Source: JAPLDB01 sp964356415 (GTDB lineage: Bacteria; Bacteroidota; Bacteroidia; AKYH767-A; 2013-40CM-41-45). From it: DNA of 9,205 nt. The DNA lies in contig CAYHHK010000143.1 of assembly GCA_964356415.1 (NCBI GenBank), positions 1 to 9,205 of the forward strand. Reading direction: 5' to 3'. Both the position numbers and the translations under genes were made by a program. Every line of letters begins with the position of its first letter. The first letter of the stretch is position 1. Shown one piece after another: positions 1 to 6,187 of the stretch. The notes beneath the pieces were generated by a model, which saw only the letters and a list, made by a program, of their open reading frames with translations, made no database searches and was not told where the DNA came from.

Positions 1-32
1 GTATTTTATGTCCGTCATTAAAACTCAGTTGT

Positions 33-56
33 TGCCGCGAAATGAAAAACGCGGCA
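33..56. repeat. Inverted repeat, 7-bp GC-rich arms
   Basis: TGCCGCG at 33-39 is the exact reverse complement of CGCGGCA at 50-56, with an A-rich 10-nt loop. It could form a stable short hairpin. No T-tract follows on either strand, so a classical intrinsic terminator is not supported. It may be a remnant of an intergenic repeat. Confidence 0.4.
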
Positions 57-270
57 GGGCTCGCAATCCAGGCAGGGTGATGATTAATTGGAATAACCTC
101 AGCTTAAAAATAAATTCAAAAATAGAAGTTGTGGTATTAATATTCATTCCGGAAAAATGATTTCGGAGAACGAAGGTTGGAAACAACTTTTTAAAAAGCA
201 AGAAATATTTTTTGGTTTTTGGTGAACGCTTGTTTTTAGGATGTAAGTGGCGGCAGATAAATTTGACTCC

Positions 271-345
271 GAGCTCCGTAGGAGCGTCCTGTTTGTAGAG
301 TATATCCATCCAATTGTTCAGAGCTCCATAGGAGCGGCCTGTTTA
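271..345 (+). repeat. ~50-bp repeat array, forward copies (2)
   Basis: Two copies begin at 271 and 321, exactly 50 bp apart. Each starts with GAGCTCC-rTA-GGAGCG and continues into CCTGTTT; the second copy is more diverged after that. The inner GCTCC/GGAGC arms form a 5-bp stem with a 3-nt loop (GTA in copy 1, ATA in copy 2). The same unit occurs in the opposite orientation at 514-636. The layout resembles REP/BIME-type intergenic elements. From memory such GGTCGCTCCTACGGAGCT-like repeats are common between genes in Bacteroidota, but this was not checked. Confidence 0.8.
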
Positions 346-513
346 CTCAATCCAGATAAAACGATATTTTTTATCGTATTCAATTCCTAATTTCTGAAGG
401 AGACCCATACCATACAGATGAATTTGATGAATCTGATTTTTGATATATTTTTATTTAAGCTTTAATTTATCAAGCTGATTGTTTGATTATTGTAAAAGTT
501 ATCATGCTAAATT

Positions 514-636
514 ACAGGTCGCTCCTACGGAGCTCAATTGCTGAACAATAAGCTTATATACAAACAGGTCGCTCCTACGGAGCTCATTAACTGATTAATA
601 ATCTTATTATACAAACAAGTCACTGCGATGGAGCTC
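514..636 (-). repeat. ~50-bp repeat array, inverted copies (3)
   Basis: Three copies lie in the opposite orientation to the 271-345 array. They end in GAGCTC at 535, 585 and 636, giving periods of 50 and 51 bp. The copies ending at 535 and 585 share ACAGGTCGCTCCTACGGAGCTC exactly. The last copy (611-636) is decayed, and its GCTCC/GGAGC stem is broken. On the minus strand, the 27 bases from position 585 match 271-297 at 26 positions. The sequence between the palindromes is also partly conserved, so the true unit is about 50 bp and not only the palindrome. Confidence 0.8.
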
Positions 637-660
637 TTTTATTCTATTCGGTATTTGGAC

Positions 661-682
661 AATTACTGATCATTCAGTAATT
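661..682. repeat. Perfect inverted repeat, 9-bp arms
   Basis: AATTACTGA (661-669) and TCAGTAATT (674-682) are exact reverse complements separated by TCAT. It lies about 220 bp before ytxH and just after the repeat array. It could be a protein-binding site or a weak hairpin. No T-rich tail makes it a convincing terminator. Confidence 0.4.
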
Positions 683-845
683 TATTAATTGGACTATGAT
701 TTCAGAAACCTTCCCGAAGCTACGGGTCGGTCTCTAATATTCATTTTGAAATTGTCTTGCCTTAGACGAGGCGGGGTCATTCATTTTTGATGATTGTATT
801 GGATGATGCTGTTTTTCCTCCGGTAATGTATGTCATGAGAAACAG

Positions 846-857
846 TGACAAAAGTCA
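846..857. promoter_or_regulatory. Candidate Crp/Fnr-type operator, TGAC-AAAA-GTCA
   Basis: TGAC and GTCA are inverted arms around an AAAA spacer. The centre (851.5) lies 28.5 bp before the first base of the TAnnTTTG element at 880. If transcription starts near 893, this is around -41, the usual place for a class II activator of the Crp/Fnr superfamily. A near-identical palindrome precedes queD (5680-5691). The half-sites resemble those of some HcpR-type regulators (TTGAC-N4-GTCAA). The identity of the regulator is inference. Confidence 0.45.
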
Positions 858-879
858 TACTTTGGTTACTAAAATTCCC

Positions 880-887
880 TACTTTTG
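880..887 (+). promoter_or_regulatory. Candidate -7 element of the ytxH operon promoter
   Basis: TACTTTTG matches the Bacteroidota -7 consensus TAnnTTTG exactly. A TTTG at 861-864 could be the -33 box, but its 15-bp spacing is short. This fits a promoter that depends on an activator bound at 846-857. It would leave a leader of only about 10 nt before the ATG at 903. Confidence 0.45.
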
Positions 888-902
888 ATAAAAAGAATAA
901 AG

Positions 903-1112
903 ATGGGAAATAATTCGAAAGTCATTTTTGCTTTGCTTGGCGGAGCAGTAATCGGAGCAGCAATCGGAATTTTGCTGGCTCCTGCAAGTGGAGAGGAAAC
1001 CAGGAAAAAAGTATCTGATGCAGCCCGAAAAGCAGCAGGAAAAATATCAGACAACCTGAAATCAGCCGTAAACGATAACAATTCATTTTCAGAAGAAGAA
1101 GCCGGGGTATGA
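903..1112 (+). CDS. YtxH domain-containing small membrane protein
   Basis: A 69-residue protein. Residues 7-27 are a Gly/Ala-rich membrane segment, followed by the YtxH hallmark LLAPASGEETRKK (about 24-36) and a polar, likely helical tail ending in an acidic stretch. YtxH family proteins are small, single-pass, stress-associated envelope proteins whose biochemical role is not settled. ATG 903 was chosen over an in-frame TTG at 885, because that TTG lies inside the candidate -7 promoter element. The bases before the ATG are A-rich, with no clear Shine-Dalgarno sequence, as is usual in Bacteroidota. The stop overlaps the next start by 4 bp (ATGA), so it is translationally coupled to the holin-X-like gene. 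It is the first gene of a possible six-gene operon. Confidence 0.88.
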   Translation: MGNNSKVIFALLGGAVIGAAIGILLAPASGEETRKKVSDAARKAAGKISDNLKSAVNDNNSFSEEEAGV

Positions 1113-1486
1113 GCACCAATCAAAAATCAGCAGTAGAGCAGGAGGCAGGTGAACTGCTTGACCATATTAAAGACTACGTTGAAACGCAGGGTGAAATCAC
1201 GCGGCTCACCATCTTAGATAAGATGAGTCAGGCAGCGGGCGCGGCATTGGGTGGTTTCATCATTGGCTTCCTGTACTTCCTGTTTTTTATTTTCGCCGGT
1301 TTTGCAATTGCTTATGTGATTGCAGAATACACAGGACACACCTACATTGGTTTTATCTGTGTTGCAGGTTTCTACCTTGTCGCAGGAATCCTGTTTGCAT
1401 GGAAAAAGAAAGAATGGATCCAGAAACCATTGTCAGATAAGATAATCCGTAATTATTTTGAAGAACATGAAAGCAAAGAAGATTGA
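1109..1486 (+). CDS. Phage holin family (holin-X / YqjE-like) membrane protein
   Basis: A 125-residue protein with an N-terminal amphipathic stretch (about 8-40). Two hydrophobic hairpin segments follow (about 43-72 and 78-97), then a basic KKKEW turn and a charged C-terminus. This layout fits the holin superfamily III / YqjE-like family. Despite the name, such chromosomal genes beside ytxH-type genes are not lysis genes and are usually thought to be envelope or stress proteins. The start overlaps the ytxH stop by 4 bp, and the 3' end overlaps the next gene by 20 bp, so the three genes form a tight unit. The order resembles E. coli yqjD-yqjE-yqjK (an analogy, not a demonstrated orthology). 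No phage genes are nearby. Confidence 0.82.
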   Translation: MSTNQKSAVEQEAGELLDHIKDYVETQGEITRLTILDKMSQAAGAALGGFIIGFLYFLFFIFAGFAIAYVIAEYTGHTYIGFICVAGFYLVAGILFAWKKKEWIQKPLSDKIIRNYFEEHESKED

Positions 1487-1844
1487 AAACAGCATTGAGC
1501 TTCGTGCGGAGATTAAACGACTCAGGGAATTGTCAAAGTTGCAGGAGCAGATTATCCGTACTGATGTAGCTGACATAAAGGAAAGCCTGAAGCCAAAGAA
1601 TATACTGATGAATGCACTGGCTTCCGTTACCGGATTGAAATTCGACAAGAACAGTCTTTTTGAAAATGGTTTGTCTGCAGGTTTTTTGTTGCTCTTAAGA
1701 AAGTACATTTCAAAAGCTGAGACAAAAGCAGAAGATACGGTCTATGAAATAGCGGACCGTGTTTTTGAGCGCATCCGTCATTTCATTTCAAAATACATGC
1801 ATGTGCGGAAACATTATTCAGGAGACGAGGATGAAAAGAAGTAA
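1467..1844 (+). CDS. Hypothetical protein, coiled-coil plus hydrophobic segment
   Basis: A 125-residue protein that I do not recognise as a named family. Residues 1-45 are highly charged and heptad-like (ELRAEIKRLRELSKLQEQ), predicting a coiled coil. Residues about 66-82 contain a moderately hydrophobic patch (NGLSAGFLLLLRKY). The C-terminus is amphipathic and charged, ending in acidic and Lys residues. ATG 1467 was preferred over an in-frame TTG at 1458. The gene overlaps the holin-like gene by 20 bp and is followed at once by mlaE. Its position suggests a partner of the two membrane proteins upstream, like the third gene of the E. coli yqjDEK group. That role is inference. Confidence 0.75.
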   Translation: MKAKKIENSIELRAEIKRLRELSKLQEQIIRTDVADIKESLKPKNILMNALASVTGLKFDKNSLFENGLSAGFLLLLRKYISKAETKAEDTVYEIADRVFERIRHFISKYMHVRKHYSGDEDEKK

Positions 1845-1912
1845 AACTATTGCCATATTCACCATCGAATTTTGAATCATCCACAGAAAAGCTAAAATTC
1901 TTGTTCTTATTG

Positions 1913-2677
1913 ATGACTCCGGCACTTAAGAAGTTTTTTTTCGAAGCAGGCGAGACAGCTCACTTTGGCTGGCGCTTTTTAAAGGAGGTCTGGTTTCCTC
2001 CCTATGAATTCAGGGAAGTGGTGAAGCAGTGCTTTGAGATTGGTTACAAGTCACTCACCCTTGTTGGCATTACTGCATTTATTATCGGCCTCGTCTTCAC
2101 ACTTCAAACGCGGCCCACCCTCGTGGAGTTTGGGGCTGAAAGCTGGCTGCCTTTCATGGTTGGACTTTCTATCATCCGGGAGATTGGCCCTGTGATCACA
2201 GGTCTTATCTGTGCAGGTAAAATAGGTTCAAGCATCGGTGCCGAACTGGGTTCCATGAAGGTGACAGAACAGATTGATGCAATGGAGGTATCGGGTACAA
2301 ATCCATTCAAATTCATCGTTTCCAGCAGAATCATTGCATGTATATTCATGGTTCCCATCCTCACCATCATGGGAGATGCAATTGCCATGTTTGGTTCTTT
2401 TCTTGCGGTAAAAATTTCCGGAGCGATTTCCCTCACATTGTATTTTGACAAAGTATTTTCATCATTGCAATATTCCGATTTCATACCGGCATTTCTCAAG
2501 ACATTCTTTTTTGGATTTGCCATTGGTCTCGTTGGTTGTTATAAAGGTTATCATTCAAAGAAAGGTACTGAAGGCGTTGGGCGCTCGGCGAACTCAGCAG
2601 TCGTTGTCTCTTCGCTTCTCATTTTTATCATTGATTTGATTGTTGTTCAGATCACACAGTTTTTTGGTTTCGTTTAA
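1913..2677 (+). CDS. mlaE: MlaE family ABC transporter permease (MCE lipid transport)
   Basis: Inner-membrane permease of an MCE-type transporter, which moves phospholipids or related lipids between inner and outer membranes with MlaF and MlaD. From ATG 1913 it is 254 residues, the usual size. The conserved core reads EIGPVITGLICAGKIGSSIG, followed by ELGSMKVTEQIDAMEVSG (about residues 111-128), the coupling segment that contacts the ATPase. Several hydrophobic helices span the rest, the last at the C-terminus. The start is uncertain. An in-frame TTG at 1850, 5 bp after the previous stop, would add 21 mostly polar residues. I prefer ATG 1913 because family members usually begin shortly before the amphipathic 'FGWRFLKEV' region. 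The frame closes upstream at 1832-1834. Confidence 0.92.
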   Translation: MTPALKKFFFEAGETAHFGWRFLKEVWFPPYEFREVVKQCFEIGYKSLTLVGITAFIIGLVFTLQTRPTLVEFGAESWLPFMVGLSIIREIGPVITGLICAGKIGSSIGAELGSMKVTEQIDAMEVSGTNPFKFIVSSRIIACIFMVPILTIMGDAIAMFGSFLAVKISGAISLTLYFDKVFSSLQYSDFIPAFLKTFFFGFAIGLVGCYKGYHSKKGTEGVGRSANSAVVVSSLLIFIIDLIVVQITQFFGFV

Positions 2678-2708
2678 CAAACATGAATGAATAAATAGCA
2701 TAAATATT

Positions 2709-3461
2709 TTGGAAGCAATTTCTTCAACATATGGTGAGCCGATTATTGATGTGAGGCATTTGAAAATATCCTTTGGAAACAATATTGTTCTAAGGGATTT
2801 TAATCTTACCGTTCGCAAAGGAGAGAATGTGGTCGTGCTTGGAAAATCAGGTTGTGGAAAGTCGGTATTGATAAAATGCATCGTAGGACTTCTCAATTAC
2901 AGCGGTGGCGAATTAAAAGTTTTCGGGAATGAAATTTCTTCGCTCGATCAGCAGACCCTTGATTCTTTAAGAGCCAAGATCGGTTTTGTTTTCCAAAGCA
3001 GCGCTCTGTACGATAGCATGACTGTAAGGGAAAATCTGGAATTTGCATTGCGACGTCACGGCAAACACAAATCAAAAATCGAAATTGACACACTGGTGAA
3101 GGAGACGCTTGAAAACGTAGGGTTGCTCCATGCCATGGATCAGATGCCGTCAGAATTATCGGGCGGAATGAAGAAGAGGGTAGGGCTTGCAAGGGCTTTG
3201 ATCCTGCATCCGGAAATTATGCTTTATGACGAACCCACCACCGGGCTTGATCCGATCACAGCAAAGGAGATCAGCAACCTGATGCTGCAGATGCAGAAAA
3301 AATACAATACGTCCAGTATAATTATTTCTCATGATATGCATTGTGCAAAACTTACAGCTAACAGGATTACTGTAATGATTGATGGTATCTGCTATGCCGA
3401 TGGAACATATGATGAGCTATCTTCGCTCCCTGATCCTAAAATTCATGCTTTCTTTGAATAA
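2709..3461 (+). CDS. mlaF: MlaF family ABC transporter ATP-binding protein
   Basis: A 250-residue cytoplasmic ATPase that powers the MlaE/MlaD lipid transporter. All ABC motifs are intact: Walker A GKSGCGKS (45-52), Q-loop Gln96, signature LSGGM (150-154), Walker B IMLYDEP (170-176, with Asp174 and Glu175), D-loop GLD (179-181) and switch His208. No in-frame ATG precedes the ABC domain, which begins at about residue 11 (PIIDVRHL). The frame opens only after a stop at 2688-2690, so TTG 2709 is the best start. The 31-bp gap after mlaE contains a three-codon ATG...TAA in another frame (2683). mlaD follows 2 bp after the stop, so the pair is co-expressed. Full-length and apparently functional. 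Confidence 0.94.
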   Translation: MEAISSTYGEPIIDVRHLKISFGNNIVLRDFNLTVRKGENVVVLGKSGCGKSVLIKCIVGLLNYSGGELKVFGNEISSLDQQTLDSLRAKIGFVFQSSALYDSMTVRENLEFALRRHGKHKSKIEIDTLVKETLENVGLLHAMDQMPSELSGGMKKRVGLARALILHPEIMLYDEPTTGLDPITAKEISNLMLQMQKKYNTSSIIISHDMHCAKLTANRITVMIDGICYADGTYDELSSLPDPKIHAFFE

Positions 3462-3463
3462 CA

Positions 3464-4429
3464 ATGGCAAAAGAAACCCCCAACTACATTAAACTCGGAA
3501 TATTTGTAACCGTCGGCCTGGTGTTGCTTGTGGTTGGGTTATATTTTATTGGAAGCAACAAGAACCTTTTTGGCAGCACATTTAAGCTATACGCCGTGTT
3601 TAAAGACGTGAATGGTTTAAAAGCCGGGAACAATGTCCGCTACGCTGGAATCGATGTTGGAACCGTTGAAAACATTCTCATCAACAATGATACAACGATA
3701 AGGGTTGAAATGGTCATTGAAGAGCGTATGAAAGATGTAATCAGGAGGAATTCCATTGCAGGAATTGGTACCGACGGTTTGATGGGAGACAAGCTGATTA
3801 ATATTGATGCCGGAAGCAGTGATGCAAAGACCGTTGACGAAGGAGATGAAATTACTTCACTGGCATTTGTCAATACGGAAGAAATGCTGCGTACGCTCGA
3901 GTTCACGAATCAGAATGTAGCTGTTGTTTCAGCAAATCTTAAATCACTTACTGAAACCATCAATAAAAGCCGTGGAACACTCTACACCGTTTTAATGGAT
4001 ACGACACTTGCAGGTCACTTTCAAAATGCACTGGAAAACATTGATTCCGCCAGCAACTATTTAAATGGCCTTGCCCGCGATATTTCAACGGTTGGAGCAG
4101 ATTTGAAAAGCGGAAACGGAATTGTGGGAACCTTACTGTATGATACCGCGCTCAACTCAGACTTTAAGAGTACCATGGAACTGATCAGGATCAGTGGCGA
4201 ACAGATTCATTCTGCTACACTGAATATACAGGAAGTTTTTGAAAAGGTAAATCATGGAAATGGAGCGCTAAGTGTGCTTGTCAACGACAGCACAACTGCA
4301 TTTCAATTGCGTGAGGCCATTCAGCACATCGACAGCAGTTCGATCAAACTGAATGAAGACCTGGAGGGCCTAAAGCATAGTTTCCTTCTGAGAAGCTATT
4401 TCAGGAAGAAGGAAAAAAAAGGCAAGTAG
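3464..4429 (+). CDS. mlaD: MlaD/MCE-domain lipid transport protein
   Basis: A 321-residue substrate-binding subunit anchored in the inner membrane and facing the periplasm. Residues 9-29 form one membrane segment. The MCE domain spans about 37-117: FKDVNGLKAGNNVRYAGIDV, then GTDGLMGDKLINID. The C-terminal half is helical and contains three gapless repeat units of 48 residues beginning at Gly171, Gly219 and Gly267, each starting like G-x-hydrophobic with an Asp eight residues later (Asp179, Asp227, Asp275). A basic tail (YFRKKEKKGK) ends the protein. Helical C-termini of MCE proteins can assemble into tubes or bundles that guide lipid across the periplasm. The start lies 2 bp after the mlaF stop. 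No mlaC or mlaB gene is adjacent. Confidence 0.93.
   Translation: MAKETPNYIKLGIFVTVGLVLLVVGLYFIGSNKNLFGSTFKLYAVFKDVNGLKAGNNVRYAGIDVGTVENILINNDTTIRVEMVIEERMKDVIRRNSIAGIGTDGLMGDKLINIDAGSSDAKTVDEGDEITSLAFVNTEEMLRTLEFTNQNVAVVSANLKSLTETINKSRGTLYTVLMDTTLAGHFQNALENIDSASNYLNGLARDISTVGADLKSGNGIVGTLLYDTALNSDFKSTMELIRISGEQIHSATLNIQEVFEKVNHGNGALSVLVNDSTTAFQLREAIQHIDSSSIKLNEDLEGLKHSFLLRSYFRKKEKKGK
3974..4405 (+). repeat. Three in-frame 144-bp (48-residue) repeats in mlaD
   Basis: Units start at 3974, 4118 and 4262, an exact 144-bp period. They align without gaps at the protein level: Gly at position 1, a hydrophobic run, Asp at 9, then a helix with spaced hydrophobics and Ser/Asn. The DNA copies have diverged, so this is an old internal duplication under protein-level constraint and not a recent tandem repeat. 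The third unit loses similarity in its last 12 or so residues, where the basic tail begins. Confidence 0.65.
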
Positions 4430-5608
4430 TTAGTTTATTTTCTGAAGGACTTCTTTTCCAAGATTATCAACCGGTACGGCACTGTTCGACATTATGACTA
4501 TTCCGGTGCGGGTAGTTTCTACAAAACCAATGAAAGAAGAAAATCCTCCGGTGATGCCTTCCTGCCAGACGTACTTTTTATCTTCTTTTCCAAGCGGACT
4601 TACGAGCCAGCCAAGCGCAGCCTCTATTGTTCCGTGCTTTTTATTTGTAAACCTGATTCTCGGATTGTGCATGTAGTCAAAAATATTTTTCAGTTCACTG
4701 TTTTCAAGACTGATATTCATCGAAAGAAGTTTCATCATATCCTCCATGTCGGAGTGCAAAGCGCCTGAAGGAGCCATTACATCATAATCCCAATAAGGAA
4801 CTGTTTTTCCTTTTGCATCATGACCTGCAAGCAATCTTGCGGACTCTTTATTTTTAATTGAAGTGCTTTCCATTGCAAGTGGCAAAATAATGTTGGAGTC
4901 AAGCAGTTCGGCATAGGACTTTCCTGCCTTCAGTTCCAGTATGTGTCCAAGCAAGGCCATGTTCAGATCTGAATACTGATAATCATATCCGATGGGTTTA
5001 GCCAATGTGTAACTACGCAAAAAGTCATACAAATTCTCCTTCGAATAACCTGAATAAGGATTCTTTGCTTTCACTTTATGGTTTGCCGGTTTCACTGGCA
5101 ATCCACTGGTATGCGTGCTGAGGTAGCATAAAAGGATTGGCTGTGGCTTGGATGAACGATCGGGTTTACATATATAACGGGTATATTTTTCGTTGATGCT
5201 AAATCCTTTTTCATAAATGACATCATCCATCAGTACAGGCTCACAAACTATTTCACGGTAAACAGGTGCCGGCACATCCACAGGTAGGAATTTCCTGATG
5301 GGTTCATCGGGATTGATCAGTCCTTTAATGCTCATCTGAGCAAACAAGGCACTTGTAAAAATTTGGGTGAGTTGCCCGATCTCAAAAACAGTATTAGGAT
5401 CCGGTTTTTTATTGTTGCCTTTTTCTGTTTCTCCGTAAGTAAAAATCTGTTCCTTTCCACCGGTGTTTATTCCAATGATGAGGGCATTGCCGTGATTTTT
5501 TGCAATGTGCTTCGCAGCAATACTATCGATGTAATGGGTGATTTCAATCTGCCCGTTGGCAATTATGGCAATGCAGAAAATGAGGCAGAATAAAAAGGAT
5601 TTTTTCAT
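4430..5608 (-). CDS. Serine hydrolase (beta-lactamase/PBP4-like) family protein, catalytic residues lost
   Basis: A 392-residue protein with a clear signal peptide (KKS then a hydrophobic run, cleavage near ANG-Q, residues 17-20), so it is probably exported. The fold signatures of the class C beta-lactamase-related family are present: NTVFEIG (72-78), STHTSGLP (164-171), YSDLNMALLGHILE (212-225), APSGALHSDMEDM (279-291) and GITGGFSSFIGF (351-362). The catalytic SxxK box instead reads Gln79-Leu-Thr-Gln82, so both nucleophilic Ser and general-base Lys are missing. YxN is Tyr212-Ser-Asp214, and the His usual before 'xGGTGG' is Gln349. The reading frame is intact and full-length, so this looks like a retained pseudoenzyme, not a decayed gene. 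About 45 residues (113-157, with Cys122 and Cys147) precede the STHTSGLP motif. The stop abuts the mlaD stop with no gap. Confidence 0.9.
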   Translation of the reverse strand: MKKSFLFCLIFCIAIIANGQIEITHYIDSIAAKHIAKNHGNALIIGINTGGKEQIFTYGETEKGNNKKPDPNTVFEIGQLTQIFTSALFAQMSIKGLINPDEPIRKFLPVDVPAPVYREIVCEPVLMDDVIYEKGFSINEKYTRYICKPDRSSKPQPILLCYLSTHTSGLPVKPANHKVKAKNPYSGYSKENLYDFLRSYTLAKPIGYDYQYSDLNMALLGHILELKAGKSYAELLDSNIILPLAMESTSIKNKESARLLAGHDAKGKTVPYWDYDVMAPSGALHSDMEDMMKLLSMNISLENSELKNIFDYMHNPRIRFTNKKHGTIEAALGWLVSPLGKEDKKYVWQEGITGGFSSFIGFVETTRTGIVIMSNSAVPVDNLGKEVLQKIN

Positions 5609-5678
5609 TCAGTAATGTGGTTTTTACAAATGTCCCCGGATTCGGGCTGTAATGATATGAGGATTGTCAGGCGGTTCC

Positions 5679-5692
5679 ATGACTAAAGTCAT
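5679..5692. promoter_or_regulatory. Candidate Crp/Fnr-type operator, ATGACTAAAGTCAT
   Basis: A perfect palindrome with 6-bp arms (ATGACT / AGTCAT) and AA at the centre, in the 132-bp divergent region between the serine-hydrolase-like gene and queD. It shares TGAC-nAAA-GTCA with the site before ytxH (846-857). It lies 23 bp before TAGCTTGC (5715-5722) on the plus strand and 22 bp before a weaker TATCATTA on the minus strand, so it could serve either or both divergent genes. hemN, the third gene of the plus-strand operon, is a common target of anaerobic Fnr-like regulators. The regulator is inferred. Confidence 0.5.
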
Positions 5693-5714
5693 AATCATGC
5701 ATTAAGCAGGAGGG

Positions 5715-5722
5715 TAGCTTGC
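5715..5722 (+). promoter_or_regulatory. Weak candidate -7 element before queD
   Basis: TAGCTTGC matches four of the six fixed bases of TAnnTTTG. Its main support is its distance from the palindrome at 5679-5692, within 1 bp of the spacing seen at the ytxH promoter. AGGAGGG at 5708-5714 looks like a Shine-Dalgarno sequence but is too far from the ATG at 5741 to be used for it. Confidence 0.25.
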
Positions 5723-5740
5723 GAACTGTAATAATACAAG

Positions 5741-6187
5741 ATGACACAGCTACGTGTAACAAAATCCTTCGTATTGGATATGGCGCATGCCTTGTGGGGA
5801 TATGATGGTCCCTGTAAAAATATTCATGGTCATACCTATCATTTTTCCGTAACAGTGATCGGAGAGATCCTCGACAATCCCGGCCATCCGAAAAATGGAA
5901 TGGTGATTGATTTCTCTGAAATCAAGAAAATAGTACAGCATGAAATAATCAATGCCTATGACCATTCACTTGTGCTGAATGAAAATATGGACCAGAGATT
6001 AATGATTGGGCTAAGGGAGAATTTTGAAAAAATATTTTTTGTTCCGTTTCAACCGACATGTGAGAATCTTTTAATTGAATTTAAAAACAAGGTAGCTAAG
6101 CATTTGCCCGCCCATATTTACATCCATCATGTGCGATTGCAGGAAACAAGTACGTCTTATGCAGAATGGTACAGGAGTGATAACTGA
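5741..6187 (+). CDS. queD: 6-carboxytetrahydropterin synthase / 6-pyruvoyltetrahydropterin synthase family
   Basis: A 148-residue T-fold enzyme. QueD converts dihydroneopterin triphosphate to 6-carboxytetrahydropterin, the second step towards preQ0 and queuosine. Zinc ligands are His16 (MAHAL), His29 and His31 (IHGHTYH). Cys25 gives the CxxxHGH spacing typical of QueD-type members and is the likely catalytic Cys. Asp74-His75 (AYDHSLVLN), PTCEN (105-109) and Glu135 (LQET) complete the active and pterin-binding sites. Length and motifs are normal. ATG 5741 is the natural start, with MTQLRVTKSFVLDMAHA fitting the first strand. It is the first gene of a three-gene overlapping operon with hemN. 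A role in tetrahydrobiopterin synthesis is possible, but the motif spacing favours QueD. Confidence 0.92.
   Translation: MTQLRVTKSFVLDMAHALWGYDGPCKNIHGHTYHFSVTVIGEILDNPGHPKNGMVIDFSEIKKIVQHEIINAYDHSLVLNENMDQRLMIGLRENFEKIFFVPFQPTCENLLIEFKNKVAKHLPAHIYIHHVRLQETSTSYAEWYRSDN

Larger units (their letters stand above)
1..845. other. Gene-free left flank with repeats
   Basis: No reading frame here looks like a real protein. The longest, on the minus strand at about 25-309, runs through the repeat at 271-297 and has no recognisable domain. A frame open from the left edge to about 160 on the plus strand is short and unrecognised, so a gene tail entering from the left cannot be fully excluded. The stretch holds the two repeat arrays and the inverted repeats listed separately. 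Positions 346-513 are AT-rich, and I see nothing defined in them. Confidence 0.6.

Noticed and set aside
25..309. Minus-strand 94-codon open frame
   Set aside because: Its N-terminus is a translation of the intergenic repeat (271-297) and the rest has no domain or coding character.
271..636. CRISPR array
   Set aside because: Copies lie in two orientations, spacers are similar to one another and not unique, and there are no cas genes.
694..780. Minus-strand 28-codon frame reading through CCCGAAGCTACGGG
   Set aside because: Too short, no recognisable family, and probably a translated intergenic repeat remnant.
1109..1486. Prophage lysis gene
   Set aside because: The holin-like protein sits in a housekeeping-type envelope operon with no phage genes nearby.
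2104..2523. Minus-strand 139-codon frame inside mlaE
   Set aside because: It is a shadow of the conserved permease coding sequence with no own start context or domain.
5635..5646. CCCG-GATT-CGGG hairpin before the hydrolase-like gene
   Set aside because: Arms of only 4 bp and no T-tract; too weak to call a terminator or operator.
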